Below, piece by piece: positions 23,430-32,057 of a stretch of 64,000 nt of DNA. The notes beneath the pieces were generated by a model. The model did not search any database. It was not told the DNA's origin and saw only the letters and a program-made list of their open reading frames with translations. This DNA is from Bacteroidota bacterium (GTDB taxonomy: Bacteria; Bacteroidota; Bacteroidia; Chitinophagales; Chitinophagaceae), in contig JAEZEI010000131.1 in NCBI GenBank assembly GCA_023417815.1, positions 1-64,000 on the forward strand, read 5' to 3'. The position numbers and the translations under genes were made by a program. Position 1 is the stretch's first letter. Every line of letters begins with the position of its first letter.

Positions 23430-25235
23430 GTGAGAAGATCCCCGCTGCTCGTGTTATCCATCCTGTGCCTGGTTACACAGATTTCATCTGCACAGCAGAA
23501 TGATACATTCTTCCTCGCCAAAAAGAAGGGACTTATAGGAACTTTAGGAAGAAGTATCTCAACCAACACAGCCATAGATCCCGTAAAGAACGTGAACCCC
23601 TTTTTGCCCTATGCGGGGAAAAGGATAAAATCTGTTGAGATCGTAGGATTGGGACTGAACAGGAATGTTTATGATACGACTGAATCAAAGAAAACTTTCG
23701 TGCTGGAGATAGCTGACGCATTTCATAAGAATACAAGGGAATCAGTGATCCGTAAGCACCTGTTTTTCCGTGAGGGTGATATCCTTATTCCATTCCTTCT
23801 TTCAGACAATGAAAGATTTTTGCGCGACCAGGATTTTTTCCGCGACGCTTTGATCGTTGTTCTTCCTGAGATCTCGAACAAAGATGAAGTGAATGTTGTG
23901 GTGATCACCAAGGACGTTTTCTCTATCGGCGGCACCCAGCGTATCAGTTCTCTGGATAAATTCTCCGGTGAAATAAGAGAAGAGAATCTCAACGGCCAGG
24001 CCATCCGGGTTGCTTTTAATGGTTTGTATGATACTGAAAGAAACCCTGCAACTGGTTTTGGCGGGGAGATACTGTTTCGTAACCTGGAGGGGAAATTTGT
24101 GAACTGGCGACTGGGTTTCAAGAATTATAATGATGCTTTTAACAGCGCACGGGAAGAAGAGGAACGATATTATACGGCAATTGAAAAACCCCTGGTAAGC
24201 AGGTACACCACGCTTACCGGTGCCATTGAAGCAGATTATAGCAGTTCAAAGAACCGTTACATCACTGATAGCCTGTTTACGCAGGACTTCAGGTATAAGT
24301 TGCTGAAAGTGGATGCATGGGGTGGTATCAATATTGCCTCCCGCAGAAAAAGGCTGGAAGATACGGAGGGCAGGTTCAGGCACTTCGTAGGAGCACGCAC
24401 CTTCTATCATCACTTTTACCGGCAGCCAGATAAGTATAATGGAGTTTATAATTATAATTATGCAGACATAAACGGCGTACTCCTTGCCTATTCGATCTTC
24501 AGGCAGAATTTTTATAAAACGAATTTTATTTATGGTTTCGGAAGGAACGAGGATATCCCCGTAGGATTGAATGGGACCATAACCGGGGGCTGGACGAATA
24601 AGAATGGAAGAAAGAGAAACTATTATGGTCTGTCTGGCGAGTATACCACGTATTCTGAAAAGGGAAGGTACTTTGCCTATACACTTCGTACGGGCGGGTT
24701 TAGCCACAATAACCGGCTTGAAGATATAGACGTACTGGCCAGCGTTGACCATTTCACACGGCTAAGGAAACTGGGGACAAACTGGCGCAGCCGCTATTTC
24801 CTGAGCCTGGGCCTTGCAAGGCAATTCAGAACCGAACTGAACAGCCCTTTATTCATTGAAAGTGAATTTGGCCTGCCTTATTTTCCTAACGGTCTTTCAG
24901 AAGGGGATGTAAGGGGAACCTTCCGGTCGGAAGCTGTTTTCTTCAACATGAATAAATTCCTTGGATTTGGTTTTGCGCCGTTTGTATTTGGAGATGTAAC
25001 AGTACTGCGGCATATTTCCGATGAGGAATCATATGTAGGCTACCCTGTGCTGGGCGGAGGCTTCAGAACCAGGAATGAAAACCTTGTTTTCGGAACAATT
25101 GAGGTTCGCGGGTATTATTTCCCCAGGACCACACTCCCCGACATAAAAAACTGGAGAGTGGATATAAGCACAAGGGTAAGGTTCAAATACAACAGCACCT
25201 TCATTCGCCGCCCGGATTTTGTAGTTTCAAACTAA
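23430..25235 (+). CDS. Outer-membrane barrel protein with POTRA-like N-terminus
   Basis: A 601-residue exported protein (signal peptide 1-21, ISSAQ). After a short linker, GKRIKSVEIVGLGLNRNVYD and DAFHKNTRESVIRKHLFFREGD look like a POTRA-type repeat as found in BamA/TamA proteins. The remainder is a run of amphipathic strands with aromatic residues, typical of a 16-strand barrel, though the last strand (RPDFVVSN) is not the canonical aromatic end. It starts at GTG 23430; a near -7 box (TATCTTTA) ends five bases upstream, which supports this start. The function is unknown; outer-membrane assembly is a guess. Confidence 0.65.
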   Translation: MRRSPLLVLSILCLVTQISSAQQNDTFFLAKKKGLIGTLGRSISTNTAIDPVKNVNPFLPYAGKRIKSVEIVGLGLNRNVYDTTESKKTFVLEIADAFHKNTRESVIRKHLFFREGDILIPFLLSDNERFLRDQDFFRDALIVVLPEISNKDEVNVVVITKDVFSIGGTQRISSLDKFSGEIREENLNGQAIRVAFNGLYDTERNPATGFGGEILFRNLEGKFVNWRLGFKNYNDAFNSAREEEERYYTAIEKPLVSRYTTLTGAIEADYSSSKNRYITDSLFTQDFRYKLLKVDAWGGINIASRRKRLEDTEGRFRHFVGARTFYHHFYRQPDKYNGVYNYNYADINGVLLAYSIFRQNFYKTNFIYGFGRNEDIPVGLNGTITGGWTNKNGRKRNYYGLSGEYTTYSEKGRYFAYTLRTGGFSHNNRLEDIDVLASVDHFTRLRKLGTNWRSRYFLSLGLARQFRTELNSPLFIESEFGLPYFPNGLSEGDVRGTFRSEAVFFNMNKFLGFGFAPFVFGDVTVLRHISDEESYVGYPVLGGGFRTRNENLVFGTIEVRGYYFPRTTLPDIKNWRVDISTRVRFKYNSTFIRRPDFVVSN

Positions 25236-25239
25236 AGAA

Positions 25240-25686
25240 ATGTACACAAGGGAAGAAGCTTCTAAGATCAGGCAGGAATTCTGGTCGGCATTTGGAATAT
25301 ATATGCGGCCTGTTCCTTCCGCCACAGGCGAAAAGGTAAACTGGGTGAATTATAATACCCGGCTTAAACCTGTTCGCTTCAGGCTGGATGCATCCAACCA
25401 GGGAGTTTGGGCCAGAATAGAGATCCATGGCGATGATGAATACCGTTCCTCAGTTTTAAGTGTTGTCCGAAATCTTGCTGATGACCTTCAGGGTGAACTT
25501 TCTCCATCCTGGTTCCATGATGTGAACATCGACGGTAAGAATATTTCCATGGTGGAATGGAAGAATGACCGGTTGAATATTTTCAGGCGGGACGACTGGC
25601 CGGCGATGATCTCCTTTCTTAAAGAGAAGATCATATTGCTCGACAATTTTTGGGCGCTTCACAAAGATGTCATTGAAACCATTTAA
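25240..25686 (+). CDS. DUF4268 domain protein
   Basis: A 148-residue soluble protein whose entire length matches what I recall of DUF4268: YTREEASKIRQEFWSAFGIY at the N-terminus, KVNWVNYNTRLKPVRFRLDA, then WARIEIHGDDE and the C-terminal KEKIILLDNFWALHKDVI. The domain also occurs fused to restriction-like or nuclease proteins, but alone its role is unknown. It starts four bases after the barrel gene, so is probably cotranscribed with it. No nuclease motif is seen. Confidence 0.72.
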   Translation: MYTREEASKIRQEFWSAFGIYMRPVPSATGEKVNWVNYNTRLKPVRFRLDASNQGVWARIEIHGDDEYRSSVLSVVRNLADDLQGELSPSWFHDVNIDGKNISMVEWKNDRLNIFRRDDWPAMISFLKEKIILLDNFWALHKDVIETI

Positions 25687-25718
25687 GCCTATTGTTTATT
25701 TTTACTGAAACAACGAAT

Positions 25719-26540
25719 ATGAAAAAACTTTTCCTTGTAATGCTCGCAACATCTTTTCTCATTTCCTGTAACCAAAACGACAGTGATGGTTCAGGTAACA
25801 AAACTGAAAAGGAAATGAAGATATCAACTTCCGACATCAGCTATTCAGCCGACACAGTGGCAATGCAAGGTTTCATTGCCTGGGATGAATCTACACAGGA
25901 CAAGCGACCTGTTGTCCTGATCGTTCACGAATGGTGGGGCTTGAATGATTATGTTATGGGCCGTGCAAAACAACTGGCTGAAATGGGATACCTGGCCATG
26001 GCGGTTGATATGTATGGCAACCGTACCCAGGGCGAAGATCCCACCGCTGCCGGCAACCTGGCCATGCCCTTCTACAAAGAACCTGAAATGGCACGCGTGC
26101 GATTTGAAGCTGCATTAAATGAAATAAAGAAACATCCCGTGGCAGATGCTGATAAGGTAGCTGCAATCGGTTATTGCTTCGGTGGAACCCAGGTGCTGAA
26201 CATGGCGCGCTTGGGCGTTCCTATGAAAGGTGTTGTCAGCTTTCACGGCAACCTTGCAGGAGTACCGGCAGAAAAAGACAAATTAAAGGCCAGTGTACTG
26301 GTATGCCATGGTGCTGCTGATGAATTTGTGCCCGCAGAGGAAGTCGCAAATTTCAAAAGAGAAATGGATTCTATAGGTGCTGATTATACTTTTAAAGCTT
26401 ACCCTGGTGCAACACATGCATTCACCAATCCTGGTGCTACAGAGAAAGGGCAGAAGTTCGACATACCCATCGCTTATAATCCCGCAGCCGATTCAGCATC
26501 GTGGAATGATATGAAAGAATTCTTCAGGAAAATATTTTAA
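25719..26540 (+). CDS. Dienelactone hydrolase family lipoprotein
   Basis: A 273-residue alpha/beta hydrolase. The N-terminus is a lipoprotein signal (SFLISCNQND, lipidated cysteine about residue 17). The core has HEWWGLNDYV (about 79), the nucleophile elbow AIGYCFGG with cysteine as the nucleophile, as in dienelactone hydrolase, then the acid in GAADEFVPAEE and the histidine in GATHAF. It may hydrolyse lactones or esters at the cell surface; the substrate is unknown. I chose ATG 25719 over the upstream TTG. A perfect 12-bp hairpin follows the gene. Confidence 0.87.
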   Translation: MKKLFLVMLATSFLISCNQNDSDGSGNKTEKEMKISTSDISYSADTVAMQGFIAWDESTQDKRPVVLIVHEWWGLNDYVMGRAKQLAEMGYLAMAVDMYGNRTQGEDPTAAGNLAMPFYKEPEMARVRFEAALNEIKKHPVADADKVAAIGYCFGGTQVLNMARLGVPMKGVVSFHGNLAGVPAEKDKLKASVLVCHGAADEFVPAEEVANFKREMDSIGADYTFKAYPGATHAFTNPGATEKGQKFDIPIAYNPAADSASWNDMKEFFRKIF

Positions 26541-26549
26541 CCTGCAACT

Positions 26550-26577
26550 CCTGCCTCTGCAGTAATGCAGGGGCAGG
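26550..26577 (+). terminator. Strong hairpin after dienelactone hydrolase gene
   Basis: Twelve-base arms (26550-26561 and 26566-26577, one G-T pair) with a GTAA loop. There is no T-tract behind it, so it may act as a structural 3' end rather than an intrinsic terminator. Confidence 0.5.
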
Positions 26578-26618
26578 AAACTTCCAACTTCTAACTGTCT
26601 TCCATGTTCAAACTTTTT

Positions 26619-26638
26619 GAGACGCAATTATGCGTCTC
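26619..26638. repeat. Short perfect palindrome GAGACGCA-ATTA-TGCGTCTC
   Basis: Eight-base arms around a palindromic ATTA. The element stands alone in the intergenic region. I recall similar GAGACGCA palindromes dispersed in Bacteroidota genomes; that is not testable in this window, which has only this copy. Confidence 0.6.
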
Positions 26639-26650
26639 TACATTTCCCCA

Positions 26651-26712
26651 ACAATAAACAATAAACCTTAAACAATAAACCTTAACCAATAAACCTTAAC
26701 CAACCTCCAACC
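26651..26712. repeat. AT-rich imperfect direct repeats
   Basis: Three to four imperfect copies of the unit AATAAACCTTAAMCA follow one another and end in a short CCAACCTCCAA stretch. The same AATAAAC units and CCAACCTCCAA words recur at 52766-52852, so the two stretches belong to one repeat family. There are no spacers of constant length, so this is not CRISPR. Confidence 0.65.
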
Positions 26713-26786
26713 CCTGACCGTTCATCCATTTTTTTTATAATACCACGAAAGGCGTCGTATATTAGAATATCAAAAAATCATTAGCC

Positions 26787-28199
26787 ATGAAACAAAAAAT
26801 TCTACTATTCCCGATCGCCTTAATGTGTGTCACTGTAAGTTTTGCCCAGAAAAAGAAAGACCGTTCGGTTACCTATGCTATTACTGCTCCCCAAATGGGA
26901 CAGAGCAAATGGACTGAAGTAAGACAGGTTGATCTTAAGACAGGTGAAGTTTTGAAAACCTCTTACCTGGCAACGGATAAGCCCACAGTGCTAAATGCCC
27001 GTACAGGGAAAGAGATAACAATAAAAGACCCGCAACCAATGGTTGTGAAGGGTAGGGCCGTTTACCAGCAAACTGATGGAAATGTTGTTGTATACATAAC
27101 TGAAAAGGAAGCCGCAGGCACTCCTGTTGAGGCTCCAAAGAATGTAAAGGTGATCAGGATAATGAAACAAAATGGCAATTCACCTTTCGCAACCAATAGC
27201 GCTGCCTGTGCATATGATAAAAAGAACCAGCGGTTATATTATACGCCGATGGGTATAAACCAACTCAGGTACATTGATCTGAAGGGCGACAAGCCTGTAG
27301 TTTATTATTTCGAGGATGAAGCCTTTGGAGTGGTGAAAGGTTCTTATGATCATGCCAACCAGGTAACCAGGATGGTGATCGCAAATAATAAAGGTTATGC
27401 ATTAACCAACAATGGCAAACATCTTATTCAATTCAGCACAGGAAAGGACCCAAAGATCACAGACCTTGGAGAATTGATCAATGATGGATCAAACGGAAAT
27501 AATAACGTTCTTGGCGGACAAAGCCATGGCGGCGATATGGTTGCAGATGATAAAGGAAATCTTTACCTGATAACCGCTTACAGGGCTGTGTACAGGATCA
27601 ATATTAAGAGCAGGATAGCCACTTATCTTGGCCATATCCAGGGGCTGCCTAAAAATTTCACCACCAATGGAGCGGCTGTGGAATCAGGAACTAAAATAGT
27701 AGTGACCAGTTCTACAAGCACTTCCGGTTATTATATATTCGACCTCAACGACCTGAAGGCAACAAAATATTCCGAGGCAGAAAAAGTTTTCAACGCATCA
27801 GACTTTGCAAATGCAAGCCTGGTCAAAGCGTCTAAAGTGAAGGATGAAGTGGTTCCGGAAGAAGAAAAGGAAATAGTGGAGCAACCAATAGTTAAGCTCA
27901 CCGAAGATCAAATTGTTCCCCCAGTTGAGAATGTAGTGGTTCCCAGCCTGAAAGTATTTCCAAACCCTGTTACCGGAAGCACGGTAAATGTAACCTTCGC
28001 TTCGCATGAGCCAGGAAGGTACAGGCTGAATATTCTTGACATGAATGGTAAGCTGTATCAATCCCAACTCGTTACCATCAATGCAAAGTCGCAACAGGTT
28101 GAAGTTGCACTATCACAAATGGCAAGAGGGTCTTACCTGGTGCAGGTTACAGGAGAGAATGGAAAACTGGTGTCTTCAGAAAAATTACTGGTGCAATGA
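26787..28199 (+). CDS. Secreted T9SS-sorted protein
   Basis: A 470-residue exported protein (signal peptide 1-20, VSFAQ) ending in a type IX secretion type-A sorting domain of about 80 residues. That domain shows VFPNPVTGSTVNVTF, YRLNILDMNGKLYQ and GSYLVQVTGENGKLVSSEKL. The middle region has about seven repeated strands (for example YTPMGINQLRYIDLKGD, NLYLITAYRAVYRINIK) that suggest a beta-propeller; this is inference. It would be exported through the outer membrane by T9SS and likely anchored on the surface. The function is unknown. The long leader holds the direct repeats and no clear promoter. Confidence 0.75.
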   Translation: MKQKILLFPIALMCVTVSFAQKKKDRSVTYAITAPQMGQSKWTEVRQVDLKTGEVLKTSYLATDKPTVLNARTGKEITIKDPQPMVVKGRAVYQQTDGNVVVYITEKEAAGTPVEAPKNVKVIRIMKQNGNSPFATNSAACAYDKKNQRLYYTPMGINQLRYIDLKGDKPVVYYFEDEAFGVVKGSYDHANQVTRMVIANNKGYALTNNGKHLIQFSTGKDPKITDLGELINDGSNGNNNVLGGQSHGGDMVADDKGNLYLITAYRAVYRINIKSRIATYLGHIQGLPKNFTTNGAAVESGTKIVVTSSTSTSGYYIFDLNDLKATKYSEAEKVFNASDFANASLVKASKVKDEVVPEEEKEIVEQPIVKLTEDQIVPPVENVVVPSLKVFPNPVTGSTVNVTFASHEPGRYRLNILDMNGKLYQSQLVTINAKSQQVEVALSQMARGSYLVQVTGENGKLVSSEKLLVQ

Positions 28200-28219
28200 T
28201 CTGAATAGGTTTTATTGGA

Positions 28220-28247
28220 GGAAGGCCACCGTTACTGGTGGCTTTCC
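28220..28247. terminator. Hairpin between convergent genes
   Basis: Eleven-base arms (28220-28230 and 28237-28247, one G-T pair) around a 6-nt loop, with TGTTT on the right. It overlaps the 3' end of the minus-strand gene and may serve both convergent genes. Confidence 0.5.
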
Positions 28248-28651
28248 TGTTTCCAGGCCTTTATTGAATCACGGCAAAATTCATATTGTTCCTTACCGAT
28301 CATACGTTCGATGTTCATACGCCCTATCGTAGCATTTTCGGCACGGTTAACCGCATCCTGCTTTTCCACGAGGGAGGTAAGTTCTTTGACAAAATCATTC
28401 ATCTCGTTTTCAGGTAAAGAAGGAGCGGAGAAAAGAACCCTGAATTCTCCTTCCTTCCCGCACCCCACGATCTTGTAGGTCCTGATGCGGTCAGCATACT
28501 TCTCCACAATTGGCTTAAGAAAGTTGTCGTTTGCCGTTCCGCAGCACATACTTCCGAAATAGATCCCGGCTTCAAAGGAATCAGGAGGCGGGGTATTTTT
28601 TTCATTGCAGGTGGCTGCCAGCAGCGTGGCGGCTAAAAGGATCGTTTTCAT
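28232..28651 (-). CDS. Predicted lipoprotein of unknown function
   Basis: A 139-residue protein with a short lipoprotein-type signal (LLAATCNEKN, cysteine at residue 15). Mature cysteines occur in SMCCGTA, VGCGKEG and QYEFCRD. The sequence GIYFGSMCCGTA and the C-terminal helix (IERMIGKEQYEFCRDSIKAW) are the most distinctive parts. I do not recognise a family. It is convergent with the T9SS protein gene and divergent from the gene at 28806. Confidence 0.6.
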   Translation of the reverse strand: MKTILLAATLLAATCNEKNTPPPDSFEAGIYFGSMCCGTANDNFLKPIVEKYADRIRTYKIVGCGKEGEFRVLFSAPSLPENEMNDFVKELTSLVEKQDAVNRAENATIGRMNIERMIGKEQYEFCRDSIKAWKQESHQ

Positions 28652-28805
28652 GCTGAGCTAAAAGCAAATTTGATACTAATCCTGCTTTTCTGCATTAAAA
28701 AATTTTGCAGATCAATCCATTATGCACAAGCAATCCATGAGCTTGAATTGTTTGGTATTAAAATGGATTAGGGCTGATTATTCATTAACCTGAAAAAACA
28801 CCGAT

Positions 28806-29219
28806 ATGAAAAAGCTGTTATTAGCCTTTGTTGTGGTTGGTTCGGTCGCACTCACTTCCTGCGAAAAGGAAAATTCCGGTTCAAACAACAATGATGTTGG
28901 ATTGGGGAACGTAGAGATCCGTTATGATTTTACAGCATCCACTCCCGCCGAATACTTCTTTGTATTCAAAAGAGGAACGGATGTAACGGATGATTCTATT
29001 GTTACCCAGAACTATTCACGCACATTCACAGCCGTGAAAAGATCTGCGCCCAGCGTGGCACAATTCGAGGTCTTTCCCCCGGAAGAATGGGTGAATTCAA
29101 CAGAAAGTGCGACGGTGAACCTGAAGATCACTGTTGACGGTAATGTGATGAAAGACACTACGGGTATCATCGCCGGGGCAGACCGGCCGACAGGTATTTC
29201 CGTTACCACCACCTATTAA
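28806..29219 (+). CDS. Predicted lipoprotein, likely beta-sandwich
   Basis: A 137-residue predicted lipoprotein: signal ending ALTSC, mature CEKENSGS with an N/S-rich spacer. The remaining ~100 residues have alternating hydrophobic strands (VEIRYDFTASTPAEYFFVFK, SATVNLKITVDGNV), like an immunoglobulin-like sandwich; that is inference. The family is unknown. It stands alone with 155 bases upstream and ends before a long hairpin and prfB. Confidence 0.6.
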   Translation: MKKLLLAFVVVGSVALTSCEKENSGSNNNDVGLGNVEIRYDFTASTPAEYFFVFKRGTDVTDDSIVTQNYSRTFTAVKRSAPSVAQFEVFPPEEWVNSTESATVNLKITVDGNVMKDTTGIIAGADRPTGISVTTTY

Positions 29220-29225
29220 GAAAGC

Positions 29226-29262
29226 GGTTCGATGGCACCGATGAACAGCGTTCCATCGAACC
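29226..29262 (+). terminator. Long-loop hairpin before prfB
   Basis: Perfect 10-bp arms GGTTCGATGG (29226-29235) and CCATCGAACC (29253-29262) enclose a 17-nt loop. No T-tract follows, so the role as a terminator is uncertain. Confidence 0.45.
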
Positions 29263-29298
29263 CTTATACTATGCTCTACTTTTCCTTACCTTCGCGGC

Positions 29299-30388
29299 AT
29301 GACAGCAGAAGCAATTAAAGATATGAGAGACCGCATCCTGGTCTTGAGGAGGTTTCTTTGACGTCGCTAACAGAGAAGCCAAGATAAACAACGACAAGCA
29401 ACTTTCCCTTTCCCCGGGCTTTTGGGATGATAATGAAAGGGCGACTTCCATTCTGAAGGAAATAAAAGTAAATGAATACTGGGTGAACATGTTCTACCAG
29501 GTGCAGAACAGTGTCGAAGACCTGGCCGTTTTATTTGATTTCTGGAAGGAAGGAGAGGCCGCTGAAGAAGAGGTTAAGGAAGCTTACGATAAATCCATCG
29601 AAAGCATTGAGGAGGCCGAATTCAAATCTACTTTGAATGAACCAACCGATTCCCTACCTGCAGTTATGCAGATAAACAGTGGTGCCGGAGGTACGGAAAG
29701 CCAGGACTGGGCAGAAATGCTTGCAAGAATGTACCGCATGTATGGGGAGAAACAGGGATGGCAGGTTTCAGAACTTGACTGGCAATGGGGAGATGGGGCA
29801 GGTATAAAGACCTGTACCTTCCAGTTTGACGGGCCGTTCGCTTATGGTTTTTTAAAGGCAGAAAGCGGCGTGCACAGGCTGGTGCGTATCTCACCTTTCG
29901 ACAGTAATGCCCGCAGGCATACATCATTCGCAAGTGTATATGTCTATCCTTTGATCGATGACAGCATTGAGATATCGGTCAACCCTGCAGATATAGAATG
30001 GGCCTTCTTCCGCAGCGGCGGAAGTGGAGGTCAGAATGTGAACAAGGTTGAAACCGCAGTTCGGCTAACCCACAAGCCTTCCGGCATCATCATAGAATGT
30101 CAGCAGGCACGTACCCAGGGAGAGAACCGCGAAAAAGCCATGGCAATGCTAAAGAGCCGCCTGTATGAAGAGGAAATGCGCAAACGCCAGGAAGCCATTG
30201 ATGCAACCAACAGCAAGAAGAAAAAAATAGAGTGGGGCTCCCAGATCCGGTCATACGTCTTCCATCCTTATAAAATGATCAAGGACCACCGCACCGACTA
30301 CGAGGTGGGGAATGTGGGGCCGGTAATGGATGGTGAGATCGATGGATTCATCAAGGCTTACCTTATGAGCGAGAAAGAAACTGAATAA
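29299..30388 (+). CDS. prfB: Peptide chain release factor 2 (programmed +1 frameshift)
   Basis: Release factor 2 terminates translation at UGA and UAA. The first 20 codons from ATG 29299 run into an in-frame TGA at 29359-29361. A +1 shift at CTT-TGA-C resumes as LDVANREAKI, giving about 362 residues, close to the 365 of the E. coli protein. The RF2 recognition tripeptide SPF (VRISPFDSN) and the catalytic GGQ (RSGGSGGQNVNK) are present. Simple ORF calling would start far downstream at 29483 and lose about 60 residues. RF2 thus autoregulates: when it is scarce the ribosome pauses at the UGA and shifts. pruA follows after 34 bases. Confidence 0.95.
29347..29362 (+). promoter_or_regulatory. RF2 programmed +1 frameshift site
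   Basis: AGGAGGTTTCTTTGAC consists of a Shine-Dalgarno-like AGGAGG, three bases, the slippery CTT, the TGA stop and a C. The spacing matches the E. coli site (AGGGGGTATCTTTGAC). In-frame reading from ATG 29299 reaches TGA as codon 21; the downstream frame is open to 30388. Confidence 0.95.
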
Positions 30389-30422
30389 AGAACTTACTTT
30401 GCAGATCTAAAATCAACTTTTT

Positions 30423-32057
30423 ATGAACTACGGTGATTTTTATTATCCCCTTCCTCAAAATGAACCCGTGCTTTCCTATGCACCAGGCTCACCCGAAAAG
30501 GCAGCACTGAAAAAGGCTTTGAAAGAATTGAAATCGGGAAAGGCTGATGTACCGATGTACATTGGTGGCGAGGAGGTAAGATCGAATAACCTGGAAGATA
30601 TAAGACCACCGCATGAACATAAACATCTACTGGGAAGATTTCACCAGGGTGATGCAGGTCATGTGAAGAAAGCGATCAACGCTGCTTTGAAGGCGCGTGA
30701 AAAATGGAGCAACCTGAGTTGGGAGAACCGTGCCCATATCTTTTTAAAGGCCGCAGATCTCCTGGCAACCAAATACAGGCCTTATATCAATGGCACCACA
30801 ATGCTTGGACAAAGCAAGAACGCTTACCAGGCAGAAATTGACAGCGCATGTGAGCTAATCGATTTCCTCCGTTTCAATGTTCATTACCTGAGCGAGATAT
30901 ACCGCCAGCAGCCGATCAGCGGCCCAGGGGTTTATAACAGGGTAGAATACAGGGCACTTGAAGGATTTGTATTCGCTCTTACGCCATTCAACTTTACGGC
31001 AATAGGTGGAAACCTTCCTACGAGTGCGGCCATGTGCGGAAACGTAGTTGTTTGGAAGTGTGCCAACACCCAAATATTCAGCGCACAAATGTTCATGCGC
31101 GTTTTGAAGGAGGCCGGTCTTCCTGATGGCGTGATAAACCTCGTATATGTTGATGGCCCTACTGTTGGCGAGGTGGTGTTCAATCATCCGGAGTTTGCTG
31201 GGCTTCATTTTACAGGAAGTACCGGGGTGTTCAACAGCATGTGGGAAACCATAGGAAAGAATACGAAGATATACAGGTCCTATCCGCGTATAGTGGGTGA
31301 AACAGGTGGAAAGGATTTCGTGATAGCACATAGAAGTGCCGACCCGGAAGTAGTGGTAGCTGCGCTTGCACGCGGAGCCTTCGAATTCCAGGGACAGAAA
31401 TGTTCTGCAGCAAGCAGGGCGTACATTCCTTCAAACATTGCGGCAGAAGTGAAAAAGAAACTGGTGGCAGAGATCCAGACCATGAAGATGGGAAGCGTGG
31501 AGGACTTTACCAATTTCATAAACGCCGTGATAGATGAAAAGAGTTTTGATAAGCTTGAGAACTATATAAAGAATGCACGTAAGAAAGGTACAGGTGCACG
31601 TATCCTGGTCGGTGGCAAATGCGATAAATCTGTCGGCTACTTCATAGAGCCTACCGTTATAGAAGTTTCCGATCCGAAGTATGTAACAATGTGTGAAGAG
31701 CTTTTCGGGCCTGTACTTACCATTTATGTTTACGATGAAAATAAGTTCGAAGAAACCCTCAAACTGGTAGATTCAACTTCGCCTTACGCACTGACAGGTT
31801 CTGTGATCGCCACCGACCGCTATGCAGTGGAACTGGCTACCAACAGGCTTCGCAATGCAGCAGGCAATTTCTATATCAACGATAAACCAACCGGGGCAGT
31901 GGTAGGACAGCAACCTTTTGGCGGCGCACGTGCAAGTGGTACGAATGATAAAGCGGGAAGCATGCTGAATCTCTATCGCTGGTTAAGTGCACGTACCATT
32001 AAGGAAACTTTTGTACCACCGGTAGATTACCGCTATCCATTCATGGCTGAAAAATGA
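30423..32057 (+). CDS. pruA: L-glutamate gamma-semialdehyde dehydrogenase
   Basis: A 544-residue aldehyde dehydrogenase for the second step of proline degradation: oxidation of glutamate semialdehyde (from pyrroline-5-carboxylate) to glutamate with NAD+. It has the catalytic cysteine in FQGQKCSAASRAY (about residue 325), the glutamate in GETGGKDFVIAH (about 291), the NAD-binding FTGST and the C-terminal QQPFGGARASGTNDKAG. The size fits the stand-alone eukaryote-like P5CDH form rather than the bifunctional PutA. No proline dehydrogenase gene is next to it. It overlaps pyrR by four bases (ATGA). Confidence 0.94.
   Translation: MNYGDFYYPLPQNEPVLSYAPGSPEKAALKKALKELKSGKADVPMYIGGEEVRSNNLEDIRPPHEHKHLLGRFHQGDAGHVKKAINAALKAREKWSNLSWENRAHIFLKAADLLATKYRPYINGTTMLGQSKNAYQAEIDSACELIDFLRFNVHYLSEIYRQQPISGPGVYNRVEYRALEGFVFALTPFNFTAIGGNLPTSAAMCGNVVVWKCANTQIFSAQMFMRVLKEAGLPDGVINLVYVDGPTVGEVVFNHPEFAGLHFTGSTGVFNSMWETIGKNTKIYRSYPRIVGETGGKDFVIAHRSADPEVVVAALARGAFEFQGQKCSAASRAYIPSNIAAEVKKKLVAEIQTMKMGSVEDFTNFINAVIDEKSFDKLENYIKNARKKGTGARILVGGKCDKSVGYFIEPTVIEVSDPKYVTMCEELFGPVLTIYVYDENKFEETLKLVDSTSPYALTGSVIATDRYAVELATNRLRNAAGNFYINDKPTGAVVGQQPFGGARASGTNDKAGSMLNLYRWLSARTIKETFVPPVDYRYPFMAEK

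Noticed and set aside
26651..26712. Possible CRISPR array in tandem AATAAACCTTAA units
   Set aside because: The units are contiguous or overlapping and lack spacers of constant length; there are no cas genes in the window.
29483..30388. prfB starting at the internal ATG 29483
   Set aside because: The upstream RF2 frameshift site and the conserved N-terminal sequence show the gene starts at 29299.
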